Assembly: GCA_965204465.1 (NCBI GenBank)
Contig: CBDBES010000002.1
Location: forward strand, 124,001 to 188,000
Direction of reading: 5' to 3'
DNA: 64,000 nt
Origin: CBDBES01 sp965204465
GTDB taxonomy: Bacteria; Spirochaetota; Leptospiria; Turneriellales; CBDBES01
Made by a program: the position numbers and the translations under genes. Shown here one piece after another: positions 9,888 through 19,298 of the stretch. The notes below the pieces were generated by a model. The model was given only the letters and a program-made list of their open reading frames with translations, was not told where the DNA came from and ran no database searches. Each line of letters opens with the position of its first letter. Within the stretch, counting starts at the first letter, position 1.

Positions 9888-10493
9888 TTATAATTTGATG
9901 GGTATTCTGGTTTTTAGAGACTCTAGAATCACCTGGGAATCCGCAAAATCCAGATAAGAGCCTGCGGCTAAGCCGCTTGATATCCGGGTGACCTGCAAAA
10001 GCCGTATATCCTGTAGTATTGATGCTATATAATGAGCGGTTGCATTCCCCTCAATTGTAGGATTCGTGGCTATAATAACTTCTTTTATTTTTTCATTCTC
10101 CTGGACTCTTTTTTTCAATGCAGCAAGCCTAATATCGTCTGGACCAATGCCATCTAAAGGAGAAAGAACTCCCATTAAAACATGATAAAGTCCTTGAAAT
10201 TCATTTGTATTTTCAATTAAGTATATATCAGATGGTTCCTCTACCACGCATAAAATATCTGTGGATCGATCGGAGAGGGCACAATATTTACATTCGGATT
10301 CTACGGACTTGATCGCCCCGCATTCAATACAATATTCAATTTTATTACGAAATTCAAGCATCGTATTAGAAATATGTTGTATATACTGATTAGGTTGTTT
10401 TAAAAGATAGAAAACAATTCTGGAAGCAGACCGATTACCTATCCCAGGCAGAGAGGCAAAAATTTTGCTTATCTCTTCAAATTCGGGGAGCAT
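9888..10493 (-). CDS. recR: Recombination protein RecR
   Basis: 201 residues, the normal length. The helix-hairpin-helix region (FASLPGIGNRSASRIVFYLL) at residues 12-31 is followed by the Cys4 zinc finger (CIECGAIKS...CKYCA, about 54-72) and the TOPRIM domain (CVVEEPSDIYLIE, then GPDDIRLAAL). The C-terminal end holds the Walker-B-like region (ISSGLAAGSYLDFADSQVI). RecR works with RecO/RecF to load RecA at ssDNA gaps. It starts 1 bp after the ybaB stop, the classic ybaB-recR arrangement; dnaX, often next to it, is not present upstream. Confidence 0.93.
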   Translation of the reverse strand: MLPEFEEISKIFASLPGIGNRSASRIVFYLLKQPNQYIQHISNTMLEFRNKIEYCIECGAIKSVESECKYCALSDRSTDILCVVEEPSDIYLIENTNEFQGLYHVLMGVLSPLDGIGPDDIRLAALKKRVQENEKIKEVIIATNPTIEGNATAHYIASILQDIRLLQVTRISSGLAAGSYLDFADSQVILESLKTRIPIKL

Positions 10494-10494
10494 A

Positions 10495-10818
10495 TTATTT
10501 CAAAAATTGCTCTAAACCTGGGATGGAAGGCATTCCTTCCATGCTGCCCATTTTATCGGCCAATTCTTCACGAGCCTTTTTTTGTGCTTGCTGAATGGCT
10601 TTTTTGATCAATTCGGGCAATATAGATATTTCATCTGCATCTAGCATTGATGTATCTATACTTAGGTCAATCAATGAACCTTCACCATTTACAACAGCTT
10701 TAACTGTGCCTGTTTCTACTTCAAAATGCATTTCGTTCACTTTTTTCTTGAATTCTTTTACATGTTTTTGAACTTCATGCATTTGACTAAATAGATTTTT
10801 AAAATTATTAAAATTCAT
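10495..10818 (-). CDS. ybaB: YbaB/EbfC nucleoid-associated protein
   Basis: 107 residues, matching the family length. It has the amphipathic N-terminal helix (MHEVQKHVKEFKKKVNEM), the central strand EVETGTVKAVVNGEGSLIDLSID, and the long C-terminal helix with LIKKAIQQAQKKAREELADKM, followed by a Gly/Pro-rich tail (IPGLEQFLK). The protein forms tweezer-like dimers that bind DNA as a nucleoid factor. It is directly followed by recR (1-bp gap), so the two are cotranscribed. Confidence 0.92.
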   Translation of the reverse strand: MNFNNFKNLFSQMHEVQKHVKEFKKKVNEMHFEVETGTVKAVVNGEGSLIDLSIDTSMLDADEISILPELIKKAIQQAQKKAREELADKMGSMEGMPSIPGLEQFLK

Positions 10819-10880
10819 TTTTATATTTTCTATATGCTACATATTGTGGTCAATACTACTTGTCAATCTATTTTTCATTA

Positions 10881-10970
10881 AGTAAAAAGGCTGTTCTTAA
10901 ATTAGAAGATGTAGAAAAACCTAACCCTAAGGATAATGAAGTAATGCAAGGTTTCTACAAGCAAAAGTAA
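10881..10970 (+). pseudogene. Zinc-type alcohol dehydrogenase/quinone oxidoreductase N-terminal remnant
   Basis: A 29-codon open stretch reads KKAVLKLEDVEKPNPKDNEV before MQGFYKQK and a stop. The first 20 residues match the conserved N-terminus of medium-chain alcohol dehydrogenases and quinone reductases (VLKLEEVEKPTPKDNEVLVKV). No ATG, catalytic cysteine or cofactor domain remains. It sits in the intergenic gap between ybaB and the DciA-like gene, which points to an old deletion. Confidence 0.4.
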
Positions 10971-11013
10971 AATAATGCTTTACAAACAAATGCCATAGAA
11001 GAAAATATAAAGT

Positions 11014-11484
11014 ATGAGAAAGAATAGAAATGATTTCTATACCAGACATAATAAATTACAAAGGATCAGTAAAGAAGACATTACAAAACTATTTTCAATG
11101 GCCGATCCAAAGGATAAACATATAAAACAATTTATGAAGCAATATGTATTGGACATACAGAGACACTGGGAAGAATTTGTGGGTAATTTATTAGCAGTAC
11201 ACTCCAGGCCATATAGAATAGAAAATGAAAAGTTATTTGTAGAGGCAGACCATCCAATTTATGCACAGCAGATACATTTGCTACAAAAACATATTCTATC
11301 TAAGATCACTAAAAAGCTAAATCTTACTCTGCATGTTATTTCTTCCAGGGTTTGCAGATTAAAATGGGAACATTTACCAATGGCACATAAAGAGGATATG
11401 ATCACCCAAAAAAATAATAAAGAACCTGAGACATCTTTCTTTGATGATATACTGCAAAAAATTCAGAATTTGACTACCCATTGA
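11014..11484 (+). CDS. DciA-like (DUF721) protein
   Basis: 156 residues. The central part, about residues 45-125, has the DUF721/DciA pattern: IQRHWEEFVGNLLAVHSRPYRIENEKLFVEADHPIYAQQIHLLQKHILSKI (quoted as separate short motifs: HWEEFVG, HSRPYRIENEKLFVEA, ADHPIYAQQIH). DciA helps load the replicative helicase DnaB in bacteria without DnaC. The N- and C-terminal tails are basic/acidic and look disordered. Gene is plus strand, divergent from ybaB-recR. The assignment rests on this one domain pattern. Confidence 0.65.
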   Translation: MRKNRNDFYTRHNKLQRISKEDITKLFSMADPKDKHIKQFMKQYVLDIQRHWEEFVGNLLAVHSRPYRIENEKLFVEADHPIYAQQIHLLQKHILSKITKKLNLTLHVISSRVCRLKWEHLPMAHKEDMITQKNNKEPETSFFDDILQKIQNLTTH

Positions 11485-11544
11485 TCCTATTCGTTCCAGA
11501 TCAATATCATAAAGTTTTGAAGCAAAGCCTAAGTTTATTTTCAT

Positions 11545-12114
11545 TTATTTTGAATTAGATTTTTTTATACTCCAGGTAGGCTTTTTTTTGAGTATTTTCT
11601 GGTAGATAATACAATCTTCTTCATGAGCTCCTTTCAAATAGCCTGTACTTAATACAAATTCATTTGTGATTTCTTTTCCCGTAAACGTAAAGTTCTTTTT
11701 AAAGAGAAGCACCCATTCTTCTTTGGTCTTAGGACAATTTTGGTCAAGCCAATTTTTAAATGATCCATATTCTTTTTGTAAATCCTTTATTCTTTGGGCA
11801 TTTGTAATGGCAGCATTGATCTTTAGCCTGTTTCGGATAATCCCAGAATCATTTAAAAGTCTTTTTATGTCTTTTTCTTTATAAGAAGCTACTTTATTGA
11901 TATCAAAATCGTGATATGCCTTTCTAAAGTTATCCTCTTTTTTGAGTATTGTGATCCAGGAGAGTCCAGCCTGATTGATTTCAAGCACCAGTCTCTCGAA
12001 TAAAGCATTATCTTCCTTCAAAGGAAAACCATATACATTATCATGATATTTCCTGGATATGTCTGCTGGCTCTCGGGTAAGCACATATTCGCAAAAAGAG
12101 AAATTTTCTTCCAT
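11545..12114 (-). CDS. tag: DNA-3-methyladenine glycosylase I
   Basis: 189 residues. It removes 3-methyladenine from alkylated DNA in base excision repair. Family signatures include YHDNVYGFPLKEDNALFERLVLE and QAGLSWITILKKEDNFRKAY (shown as YHDNVYGFP, ALFERLVLE, QAGLSWITIL), then IIRNRLKINAAITNA. The zinc-snap ligands of Tag proteins appear kept: Cys near residue 8, the His in YHD near 24, and the closing His and Cys in GAHEEDC near 166-171. The start ATG at 12114 places Cys8 correctly. It stands alone, convergent with the DciA-like gene. Confidence 0.87.
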   Translation of the reverse strand: MEENFSFCEYVLTREPADISRKYHDNVYGFPLKEDNALFERLVLEINQAGLSWITILKKEDNFRKAYHDFDINKVASYKEKDIKRLLNDSGIIRNRLKINAAITNAQRIKDLQKEYGSFKNWLDQNCPKTKEEWVLLFKKNFTFTGKEITNEFVLSTGYLKGAHEEDCIIYQKILKKKPTWSIKKSNSK

Positions 12115-12195
12115 TCTAGAGAAATTATTGATTTTGCTTTCTTATGTAAGGAAAAATTTAAAATACACTTTATTCTTTAAAACAAGCGCCATCCA

Positions 12196-15100
12196 TCATT
12201 CCCCTAATAATTTGTCAGGGTGATAGTTGTCATCTGAAGTGCCAGGTATACCATCTATACCAGAGTCCATCCATAGTCTTAGCCTAGGATATTGTCCATT
12301 CTCTAAAAACCAGGCATTACTGAATTCCATGAAATCAGGATAAACCCCGCTAGTGGATTTCATCTGTTCCGTCGAAAGGCCAATATCACCATGACTAAGG
12401 GAACCAGGTACCATATCCTTATCCCAGTAGGTGGCATCGATACTGCCAAGAGTACTGCTACCAGAGAAAGCACCCACTGCTCCACCATTCTGATTACTTG
12501 TAACTTGCCCTGCAGAATAGCTGGAATGGATACTGGAGAAATAATTTAAACCCACCAAACCGCCAGTAGCGAATCTCCCAGAAACAGTTGCATTGGAATA
12601 ACTGGTAGAAAGCATAGCAGGTCTTCCAGCAAGGCTCTGATTAGTATTGATGCCCAAGAGTCCTCCAATGGATGTACTACTTGTTCCAGTTCCAGATACA
12701 GTACCAGAACTATAGCTGGAAAAAAGAGTACCTCCATCATTTCTTCCCGCCAGGCCTCCAATGAAATTATTTCCAAAGACATCTCCTGTTACATGACTAT
12801 TGAAAACCATGCCACTATTTATGTTTCCGATCAGTCCTCCTATTATATCCCCCCCTCTGACTGTATTGAATAAAAGACCTATATTCCGGATGACTCCATT
12901 TTCGTTCATATTACCGATCAAACCTCCATAGAGATTGCTTCCAAGGTTTGCATATAGATTACTGATCGTGAGTCCATTTCCTTCTAAAATGCATCCAAAT
13001 GGAGTACCGTTAAAACCCTTCTCCGTAGCATCCGTGTCATGCGCTATTGGCTGCCAACCTGCATTGGTTGCTGCTTTAGGATTGCCATTGACGAGTGGAA
13101 TAAAACCGCCACTCCGTACAACTCTTAATTGTTCAAAGGATACCCTTACCATTATATCCAGATTATTGGGTCTCCATGCATCATTCGTACTTCCTGATGC
13201 ATAGCTACCGGGGTATGCAAAATTCAAATGTCTCTTTAATTCGTATCCGCATAGATAGATGCCTCTTATTGGGGTATCACAGTCTGCGGTAGGGGATGTT
13301 GGTGCGCCTGTGATGTCTCCTTCATTCCCAGGTCCGTCATCTTGCTCATCGTCGTAGCTAGTGCCTGAAAGATCATAGCGTATATTATTCAAGTCTTCTA
13401 ATGTATAGATGTCTATCAATCCGTCATTATCATCATCTACATCATTTATATCCATAGAACCATCATTATCATCATCATCATCGCATGCATCACCCATAGA
13501 GTCACCATCATTATCTTTTTGGTCTGTATTATGCGTGGATGGACAATTATCCATTGCATCTGAAATAGAATCATTGTCTCCGTCATTACGATTGGGTCCT
13601 GCTAATAGATCATCACTATAATGATCATCTGGAGTGCCTATTTTTCCATCGGGGCCTGCGTTCATCCATGTCTTTAATTCTGGATATCTTCCATCCACTA
13701 GATTCCATGCATTGCTATATGCTCCAAAATCAGGATAGGTACCAGTGGTTGATTTCATTTGCATCGTGGTAAGGCCAAAGCCAGAAAGATCATGGGCGGC
13801 ATCTGTACCAAGATAATCGCCAACACCGACTGAAAGACCCTGAACATTTTGATCAAATAAGACTCTGTCATTCTTATCCCAATAGCTGGGATCCTCTATA
13901 ATATATAATGGCCAGGCCCGACCACCCAAACCACCTATATAATCACCACCTCCATATACTTTCCCAGATGCATAACTGGCTTTCATAGAAGAACTACCTA
14001 CCAATCCACCAATAGCTAGGCTTGCATGATCTGCGAATACATTCCCAGTAGAATAGCTGGTAACTAAGCTACCCCAATTAAATCCTACTAGTCCGCCAAT
14101 CGGACCTATTTCCCCAGACACATTTCCAGTAGAATAACTTCCAACAATGATCATTTCTTCATTTCGACAGTATCCGACCAAACCGCCAACGATTTTTCTC
14201 CCAGAAACATCTCCTGTGGCATAACTGGCAATAATATTATTGATCCCTGGCGGTGGAATTGAAGATATCCACCTGTGACAATGACCCACCAATCCGCCAA
14301 TACTTTCTCCCCCAGATACATTTCCAGTAGAATGACTGTAGCTGATACTTCCACCATCTTGGTATCCAATTAATCCACCCACCGATCCACGATCTCCAGA
14401 TACATTCCCAGTGGAATGACTATGACTGATATTTCCACCCTTATTCCATCCAACTAGCCCACCCACACGATAAAACCCAGATACATTTCCAGTGGAATGA
14501 CTATGATGGATATTTCCGCCAGTATCATTCTGCCCAACCAACCCGCCAATGCTAATAGCACCCCTCCCAAAGACATTTCCAGTGGAATGACTATGGCTAA
14601 TACTACCTCCAGAATTAATACCCACTAAACCACCAACATATTCCTCCCCTTTTACTGTATTGTCCACAAGACCCAGATCATGAATAATCCCCACACTCCC
14701 TAAAGTATTTATCAAACCTGCATTGCTTTCCCGCTGGTGGTTCACATACAGGTTAATGATATTAAATCCATTCCCTTCTAAAGTGGCAATAAAAGAAGTA
14801 CCTCTGCCAATGGGTATAAATCCATCATTCGTGGCCTTCTCAGGGTCTCCCCCTTCAGGAAGCCAGTCATCATTCACAATACCCGATGCATAGCTGTCTG
14901 CCTTAGTAAAGTCAAGGTCTCTCGTTAGTTCATATCCATTGCATCCTCCAGAAGCACAACCATGAGAGTCTCCATCTGTCTCTAGTACAGTAGTTTCTTC
15001 TCCAATGCCATCATCATCATAGTGGCTGCCATCCAGATCATAACGCATATTGTTCAGGCCATCTAATGTATGTATCTCGATCAGACCATCATTGTCATCA

Positions 15101-17811
15101 TCTACATCGCAAGAGTCTCCAACTCCATCAATATCTGTATCGGTTTGGATGGCGTTGGCAACATCAGGACAATTGTCTTCTCTGTCATCCTTACCATCAC
15201 CATCCGTATCGGCTGAAGTGGTGATCGTTACATTCACGATCACTGAACTGCTCAGAGTACCATCCGAACCTGAAACGGTTACAGTATAGTCAGATCGTAT
15301 ATCATCATCCAGTATATCAGAACCAGTGATAACACCACCAGGGTCTATGCTGAAAAGAGCAATGTCTCCCCCTATAACTTCTGTAATGGAATAGGCAATA
15401 GGATCACCATCAGGATCATCTGCAATGACTTTACCTACCCTACCTGTTCCTTCCTCAAAATCGAATGTATACATAGATTTGGAAAATACGGGAGGATCAT
15501 TTACATCCACTACTCTAATGGAAACGGCGGCATTATTTATATCCATGTCAGGGTCCATTGCCTCTATGACCAGATTATAACGATCAATGGATTCATAATT
15601 CAGAGAGGATAAGGTGGAGATCTCTCCGCTCATTCTATCAATTTGAAAAAGTGTACTATCTCCTGAGGCGATGGAGTACATTTCTATGGCACTTCCTGTA
15701 TCCGGGTCTGTGGCGGATACAGTCCCTATAGGGGTAGGGGGTGCTGCATTCTCATTAACAGAAAAAGTATAGCTCAGAGGGCTGAAAACGGGGGCAAGAA
15801 TATTTTCATTCAGCAAAATGATCAATACTCTTACAGAAGCGTTCTTTGTATTAGAAGCCGTGAACATCATATCATAAACAGGATCAGTACTAAAGTTAAG
15901 AACCTTTTTCACTGTGATCCTACCATTGATGTCTATAGAGAATGCATCCCCTGTATTGCCGCTAGTAATGCTGTAACTGGCTATGGTCTCTGATTCATCC
16001 GGGTCATTGGCTCTAATGCTGCCTGCCAAAGAATCTATCGGGGATGTCTCGCTTATGCTGAAAATATATTCCGTTTCTGTGAATACAGGTGCTTCATCTA
16101 CATTCATTAAGGATACTGTAACGGATACAGTATTTGTATCGCTATCCATGTCTGTGGCGGTAATGATAAGATCATGATGGCGATCAGGAATACTTTCGTA
16201 GTCTAAGGGTCTTAATATAACGATGTTGCCAGAACGATCAATGGAAAAAAGACTCTTATCACCTGAAGTGATGGAATACATGTCGATCAATGAACCTGTA
16301 TCCGGGTCTGTGGCGGATACAGAACCTACATTTGCTGGCGATGAGGTGTTCTCTAAAATAGAAAAACGATAACCTCCTGGCTGACTAAAAACAGGGGCAA
16401 GATCATTCTTATTGATGATCATAATTTTAATGGTCGTAGTGGCTGTTTTTGTATTGGATGTAGCTTCTAAAGAAAGAGTATATTGATCTGTGGTCTCATA
16501 ATCCAATGGATTGTTTACTGTGATATGCCCTGCGCTATCTATGGCAAAGGCGTTTCCTACATTGCCTGTCTTGATCATGTAATGGTCTATGCTATCTCTT
16601 TCATCAGGATCGGATGCGGCCACTATCCCAATAGAAGTAGAAACTGCCTTATCTTCTGGTATATTAAAGCCATACTCTGTTTTGGTGAAAAAGGGTGCTT
16701 CGTCTATGTCATTCACAGAGATCACTACGTTTGCATTGCTGCTCAAACCAACAGAGTCACTCGCTGTGATGATCAGATCATGGCTTTCTCTTTGTTCATG
16801 ATCCAAGGGGCTTAGTACAGAGATCATGCCGTCTGCATTAACAGAAAAAAAAGATCCACCGCCTGTGGCGATCAAATAGGTAACTCTACCCCCTCCATCG
16901 TCTGTGGCAGAAACAGTGCCTATGTCATTGGAGGTATTGTTTTCATCAATGCTAAAAGTATAACTGGTTTGGCTGAATACAGGCGCAGAAGTATCTTTAT
17001 TGATCAGGGTGATGGTGACGTGTATAGAAGAATTCTTTGAATTAGAGGCCTTTACCATAAGGTTGTAAATGGATTTAATGGCATAATCCAGAGGCTTTTT
17101 TACCGTTATTTCACCATCATCGTCTATGGAGAATGCATCCCCTGTATTTCCTTCTGTAATGGAGTAGCTGGTTATATCTTCCCCCTCAGGGTCAATGGCT
17201 TGTACCATACCTATAATACTATCCACTGCCTGGTCTTCTGGTATTAGGAAAGAATATCCGGCTTTTTCAAATAAAGGCGGTTCATCTATGTCATTTATCA
17301 ATATAGTAACGAGTGCATTGTTTTGTATTCCCTTACTATCTACTGCGGTAACCACCAGATCATGAGTTCCATTTTCTTCATGATCCAGAGGCCTTAAAAC
17401 GGAAAGAATACCGCCATCGGGGGATATAGTAAAGGAAATAGTGTCTCCAGAGGAAATGGAATAGGTAATACTACCTCCACCAGATGAAGTGGCAGAAACA
17501 GTGCCTATGTTATTAGAGATATTATTTTCATCAATGCTAAAAGTATATCTGTTTTCACTGAATTCAGGCGCAGAAGTATCTTTATTGATGAGGGTTATGG
17601 TGACTCTTACAAAGGCATCGTCTGAATTAGAGGCCTTCACCACCAGATTGTAAATGGATCGGATACTATGATCCAGAGGATTTTTTACCGTTATTTCACC
17701 AATATCGTTTATGGAGAATGCATCCCCTGTATTCCCTTCTGTAATGGAGTAGCTGGTTATTTCTTCCTCGTCTTGATCGGTGGCTTCTACCATGCCTACA
17801 ATACTATCCAC
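12196..17811 (-). CDS. Giant cadherin / TSP3 / GLUG repeat surface protein (main body)
   Basis: This open frame of 1871 codons lacks its natural N-terminus, which lies in another frame at 17804-18037. About eight cadherin-like repeats (PVFSQTSYTFSIDENN, GTVSATD.D.G, pattern ~100 residues each) fill residues 1-860. A calcium-binding thrombospondin type-3-like stretch (DTDGDGKDDREDNCPDV) comes at about 865-900 and a GLUG-motif block (GGLVG...SHSTGNVSG) at about 1050-1290. A second TSP3-like block (1400-1460) and a second GLUG block (1645-1780) follow. Each GLUG block ends with the same WxxxxxxYPxL...W segment, so the TSP3-GLUG module is duplicated. It is probably a cell-surface adhesin. Cadherin repeats are near-identical at DNA level, which favours recombination. 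Confidence 0.8.
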   Translation of the reverse strand: MDSIVGMVEATDQDEEEITSYSITEGNTGDAFSINDIGEITVKNPLDHSIRSIYNLVVKASNSDDAFVRVTITLINKDTSAPEFSENRYTFSIDENNISNNIGTVSATSSGGGSITYSISSGDTISFTISPDGGILSVLRPLDHEENGTHDLVVTAVDSKGIQNNALVTILINDIDEPPLFEKAGYSFLIPEDQAVDSIIGMVQAIDPEGEDITSYSITEGNTGDAFSIDDDGEITVKKPLDYAIKSIYNLMVKASNSKNSSIHVTITLINKDTSAPVFSQTSYTFSIDENNTSNDIGTVSATDDGGGRVTYLIATGGGSFFSVNADGMISVLSPLDHEQRESHDLIITASDSVGLSSNANVVISVNDIDEAPFFTKTEYGFNIPEDKAVSTSIGIVAASDPDERDSIDHYMIKTGNVGNAFAIDSAGHITVNNPLDYETTDQYTLSLEATSNTKTATTTIKIMIINKNDLAPVFSQPGGYRFSILENTSSPANVGSVSATDPDTGSLIDMYSITSGDKSLFSIDRSGNIVILRPLDYESIPDRHHDLIITATDMDSDTNTVSVTVSLMNVDEAPVFTETEYIFSISETSPIDSLAGSIRANDPDESETIASYSITSGNTGDAFSIDINGRITVKKVLNFSTDPVYDMMFTASNTKNASVRVLIILLNENILAPVFSPLSYTFSVNENAAPPTPIGTVSATDPDTGSAIEMYSIASGDSTLFQIDRMSGEISTLSSLNYESIDRYNLVIEAMDPDMDINNAAVSIRVVDVNDPPVFSKSMYTFDFEEGTGRVGKVIADDPDGDPIAYSITEVIGGDIALFSIDPGGVITGSDILDDDIRSDYTVTVSGSDGTLSSSVIVNVTITTSADTDGDGKDDREDNCPDVANAIQTDTDIDGVGDSCDVDDDNDGLIEIHTLDGLNNMRYDLDGSHYDDDGIGEETTVLETDGDSHGCASGGCNGYELTRDLDFTKADSYASGIVNDDWLPEGGDPEKATNDGFIPIGRGTSFIATLEGNGFNIINLYVNHQRESNAGLINTLGSVGIIHDLGLVDNTVKGEEYVGGLVGINSGGSISHSHSTGNVFGRGAISIGGLVGQNDTGGNIHHSHSTGNVSGFYRVGGLVGWNKGGNISHSHSTGNVSGDRGSVGGLIGYQDGGSISYSHSTGNVSGGESIGGLVGHCHRWISSIPPPGINNIIASYATGDVSGRKIVGGLVGYCRNEEMIIVGSYSTGNVSGEIGPIGGLVGFNWGSLVTSYSTGNVFADHASLAIGGLVGSSSMKASYASGKVYGGGDYIGGLGGRAWPLYIIEDPSYWDKNDRVLFDQNVQGLSVGVGDYLGTDAAHDLSGFGLTTMQMKSTTGTYPDFGAYSNAWNLVDGRYPELKTWMNAGPDGKIGTPDDHYSDDLLAGPNRNDGDNDSISDAMDNCPSTHNTDQKDNDGDSMGDACDDDDDNDGSMDINDVDDDNDGLIDIYTLEDLNNIRYDLSGTSYDDEQDDGPGNEGDITGAPTSPTADCDTPIRGIYLCGYELKRHLNFAYPGSYASGSTNDAWRPNNLDIMVRVSFEQLRVVRSGGFIPLVNGNPKAATNAGWQPIAHDTDATEKGFNGTPFGCILEGNGLTISNLYANLGSNLYGGLIGNMNENGVIRNIGLLFNTVRGGDIIGGLIGNINSGMVFNSHVTGDVFGNNFIGGLAGRNDGGTLFSSYSSGTVSGTGTSSTSIGGLLGINTNQSLAGRPAMLSTSYSNATVSGRFATGGLVGLNYFSSIHSSYSAGQVTSNQNGGAVGAFSGSSTLGSIDATYWDKDMVPGSLSHGDIGLSTEQMKSTSGVYPDFMEFSNAWFLENGQYPRLRLWMDSGIDGIPGTSDDNYHPDKLLGE

Positions 17812-18037
17812 TGCCTTGGTCTTCTGGTATGATGAAAGAATAATTCTTATGTTTAAAGACTGGTTTATGCCGATCGTCTACAGTACAACTATCATCTGCA
17901 TTACAATTGGATGGTGGTATGATGATCGGAGGGGTTTGTTGTGGTATCCTGATCCCCTTGTTTTTTTTGCCAGTACAATTCAGGAATGATACCGACGATA
18001 TTAGAATCAATATGAATAGAAAGTATTTCTTGTTCAT
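17804..18037 (-). pseudogene. N-terminus of the giant cadherin lipoprotein, split off by a frameshift
   Basis: A lipoprotein signal peptide (FILILISSVSFLNC, Cys about residue 21) is followed by a Pro/Ile-rich linker and the start of the first cadherin repeat (KPVFKHKNYSFIIPEDQ). The frame then ends in GSG-stop. A paralogous repeat in the same gene (near 17220-17250) reads IPEDQAVDSIIGMVQA from DNA lacking one base, so an extra T in the + strand at about 17815-17816 splits the gene. Removing it joins this fragment to the 1871-codon body, giving a protein of about 1947 residues. It may be a sequencing error or a true lesion. Confidence 0.8.
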
Positions 18038-18162
18038 TTATTAACTCCGATCGCTCTTTCTTGAAATCTATTTGAATGTACTCCTGTTGTCAAGTATTTT
18101 TTATGTATATTTGCCCAAATTTTTATACTGCGAAGGAGTGAATGTATGTCTTACACTGATTG

Positions 18163-19233
18163 TTAGATTCCCAGGATGGGGGGATAACTCCATTTGATCT
18201 TTGGGTTATAGCCGATCTTCCCTTGGCTTACTTTCAAGGGAGAGGATAGGTTATTCAGGTATAGGCTTCCAGTGCCTAATCCCTGGGCGAACGAGGGCGA
18301 ATTTTCAGCGGTAAACTGACAGATAGCATTCAGAGCCAGATTGGATTCCAGAGCAGAAGTCATCCACCAATCAACTTTATAAAACCTGGCCAGATCGATC
18401 CATTCCCTCGTATGCATAAATCCTCCTAAAAGGGAAGGTTTCAGGACAACTGCCTGGGGAGAGATTTTTTCGAATACCTTTTTTTTATCTTCCAAAGATA
18501 TGCAATGGATCAATTCTTCATCCAATGCAATTGGCACAGGGCTTTTCTCACAAAGCAGAGCAAGTGATTTCCACTGGCCAGTAGCAATAGGTTGTTCAAT
18601 GGAATGGATCCGCAAATCAGAAAGTCTTTCTATTTTTTCTAAGGCTGTTTCTGGTGTGAAAGCCCCGTTGGCATCCAATCTGATACTGATATCTTCTTCT
18701 TTGTATTTTTTGCGGATCCATGAAAGCATTTCTAATTCTGCCTCAAAATCCAAAGCTCCAATCTTTATTTTAAGGCAGCGAAAACCATCCCTGACTTTTT
18801 GATCTATTTGCTTTTTCATGAATTCAGGATGTCCCATCCAGATCAATCCATGAATGGGAATGGTAAGTTTGCCCTTAAGAAAATCATTCTCGAATACATA
18901 CCTTTCCCCTCCTTTATTTAAGTCTGCCAGGGCCATTTCAAAACCAAAGCGCATAGAAGGTAAATATTGCCACATAGGGTTTTTGAAGAAATCACTCTCA
19001 TTTTTGCAGTGATTTAGTTCTTCACATCGCTGTTTTAAAATCACTTCATAGTTTTGTAAATCATCTCTACTCAATCCCTTTAGAGGAGCACATTCTCCAA
19101 GCCCTATATGATCTGCATTATCTTTTCTATTCAATTTCAAAAAATACACATCTCTTTTATAAAGAGTTCCCCTGGATGTATTGACTGGAAATCTAAAATT
19201 TAAAGTGTATTTAAAAAAGAAGGCATTCCACAT
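18163..19233 (-). CDS. menC: o-Succinylbenzoate synthase (enolase superfamily)
   Basis: 356 residues. It dehydrates SHCHC to o-succinylbenzoate in menaquinone synthesis. Enolase-superfamily catalytic residues are present in order: the KxK pair in LKIKIG (about 155-157), metal ligands in RLDANGAF (Asp ~187), IEQPI (Glu ~213) and ALDEEL (Asp ~238), then the second Lys in VLKPSLLGG (~263). The C-terminal AQGLGTGSLYLNNLSSPL is typical of MenC, as is the N-terminal FPVNTSRGTL. Dipeptide epimerase or muconate cycloisomerase is the alternative, but these last motifs favour MenC. No other men genes are nearby. Confidence 0.8.
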   Translation of the reverse strand: MWNAFFFKYTLNFRFPVNTSRGTLYKRDVYFLKLNRKDNADHIGLGECAPLKGLSRDDLQNYEVILKQRCEELNHCKNESDFFKNPMWQYLPSMRFGFEMALADLNKGGERYVFENDFLKGKLTIPIHGLIWMGHPEFMKKQIDQKVRDGFRCLKIKIGALDFEAELEMLSWIRKKYKEEDISIRLDANGAFTPETALEKIERLSDLRIHSIEQPIATGQWKSLALLCEKSPVPIALDEELIHCISLEDKKKVFEKISPQAVVLKPSLLGGFMHTREWIDLARFYKVDWWMTSALESNLALNAICQFTAENSPSFAQGLGTGSLYLNNLSSPLKVSQGKIGYNPKIKWSYPPILGI

Positions 19234-19298
19234 TTTACATCTGTATTTTATTAGGCTTTTTTATTAGAGAGTCTCAAGATAAAAGTCCCTAATCATGT

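Noticed and set aside
12935..16815. Several opposite-strand frames inside the giant adhesin and frames opposite the GLUG lipoprotein
   Set aside because: They mirror the repeat periodicity of the coding strand and have Ser/Ile-rich shadow composition.
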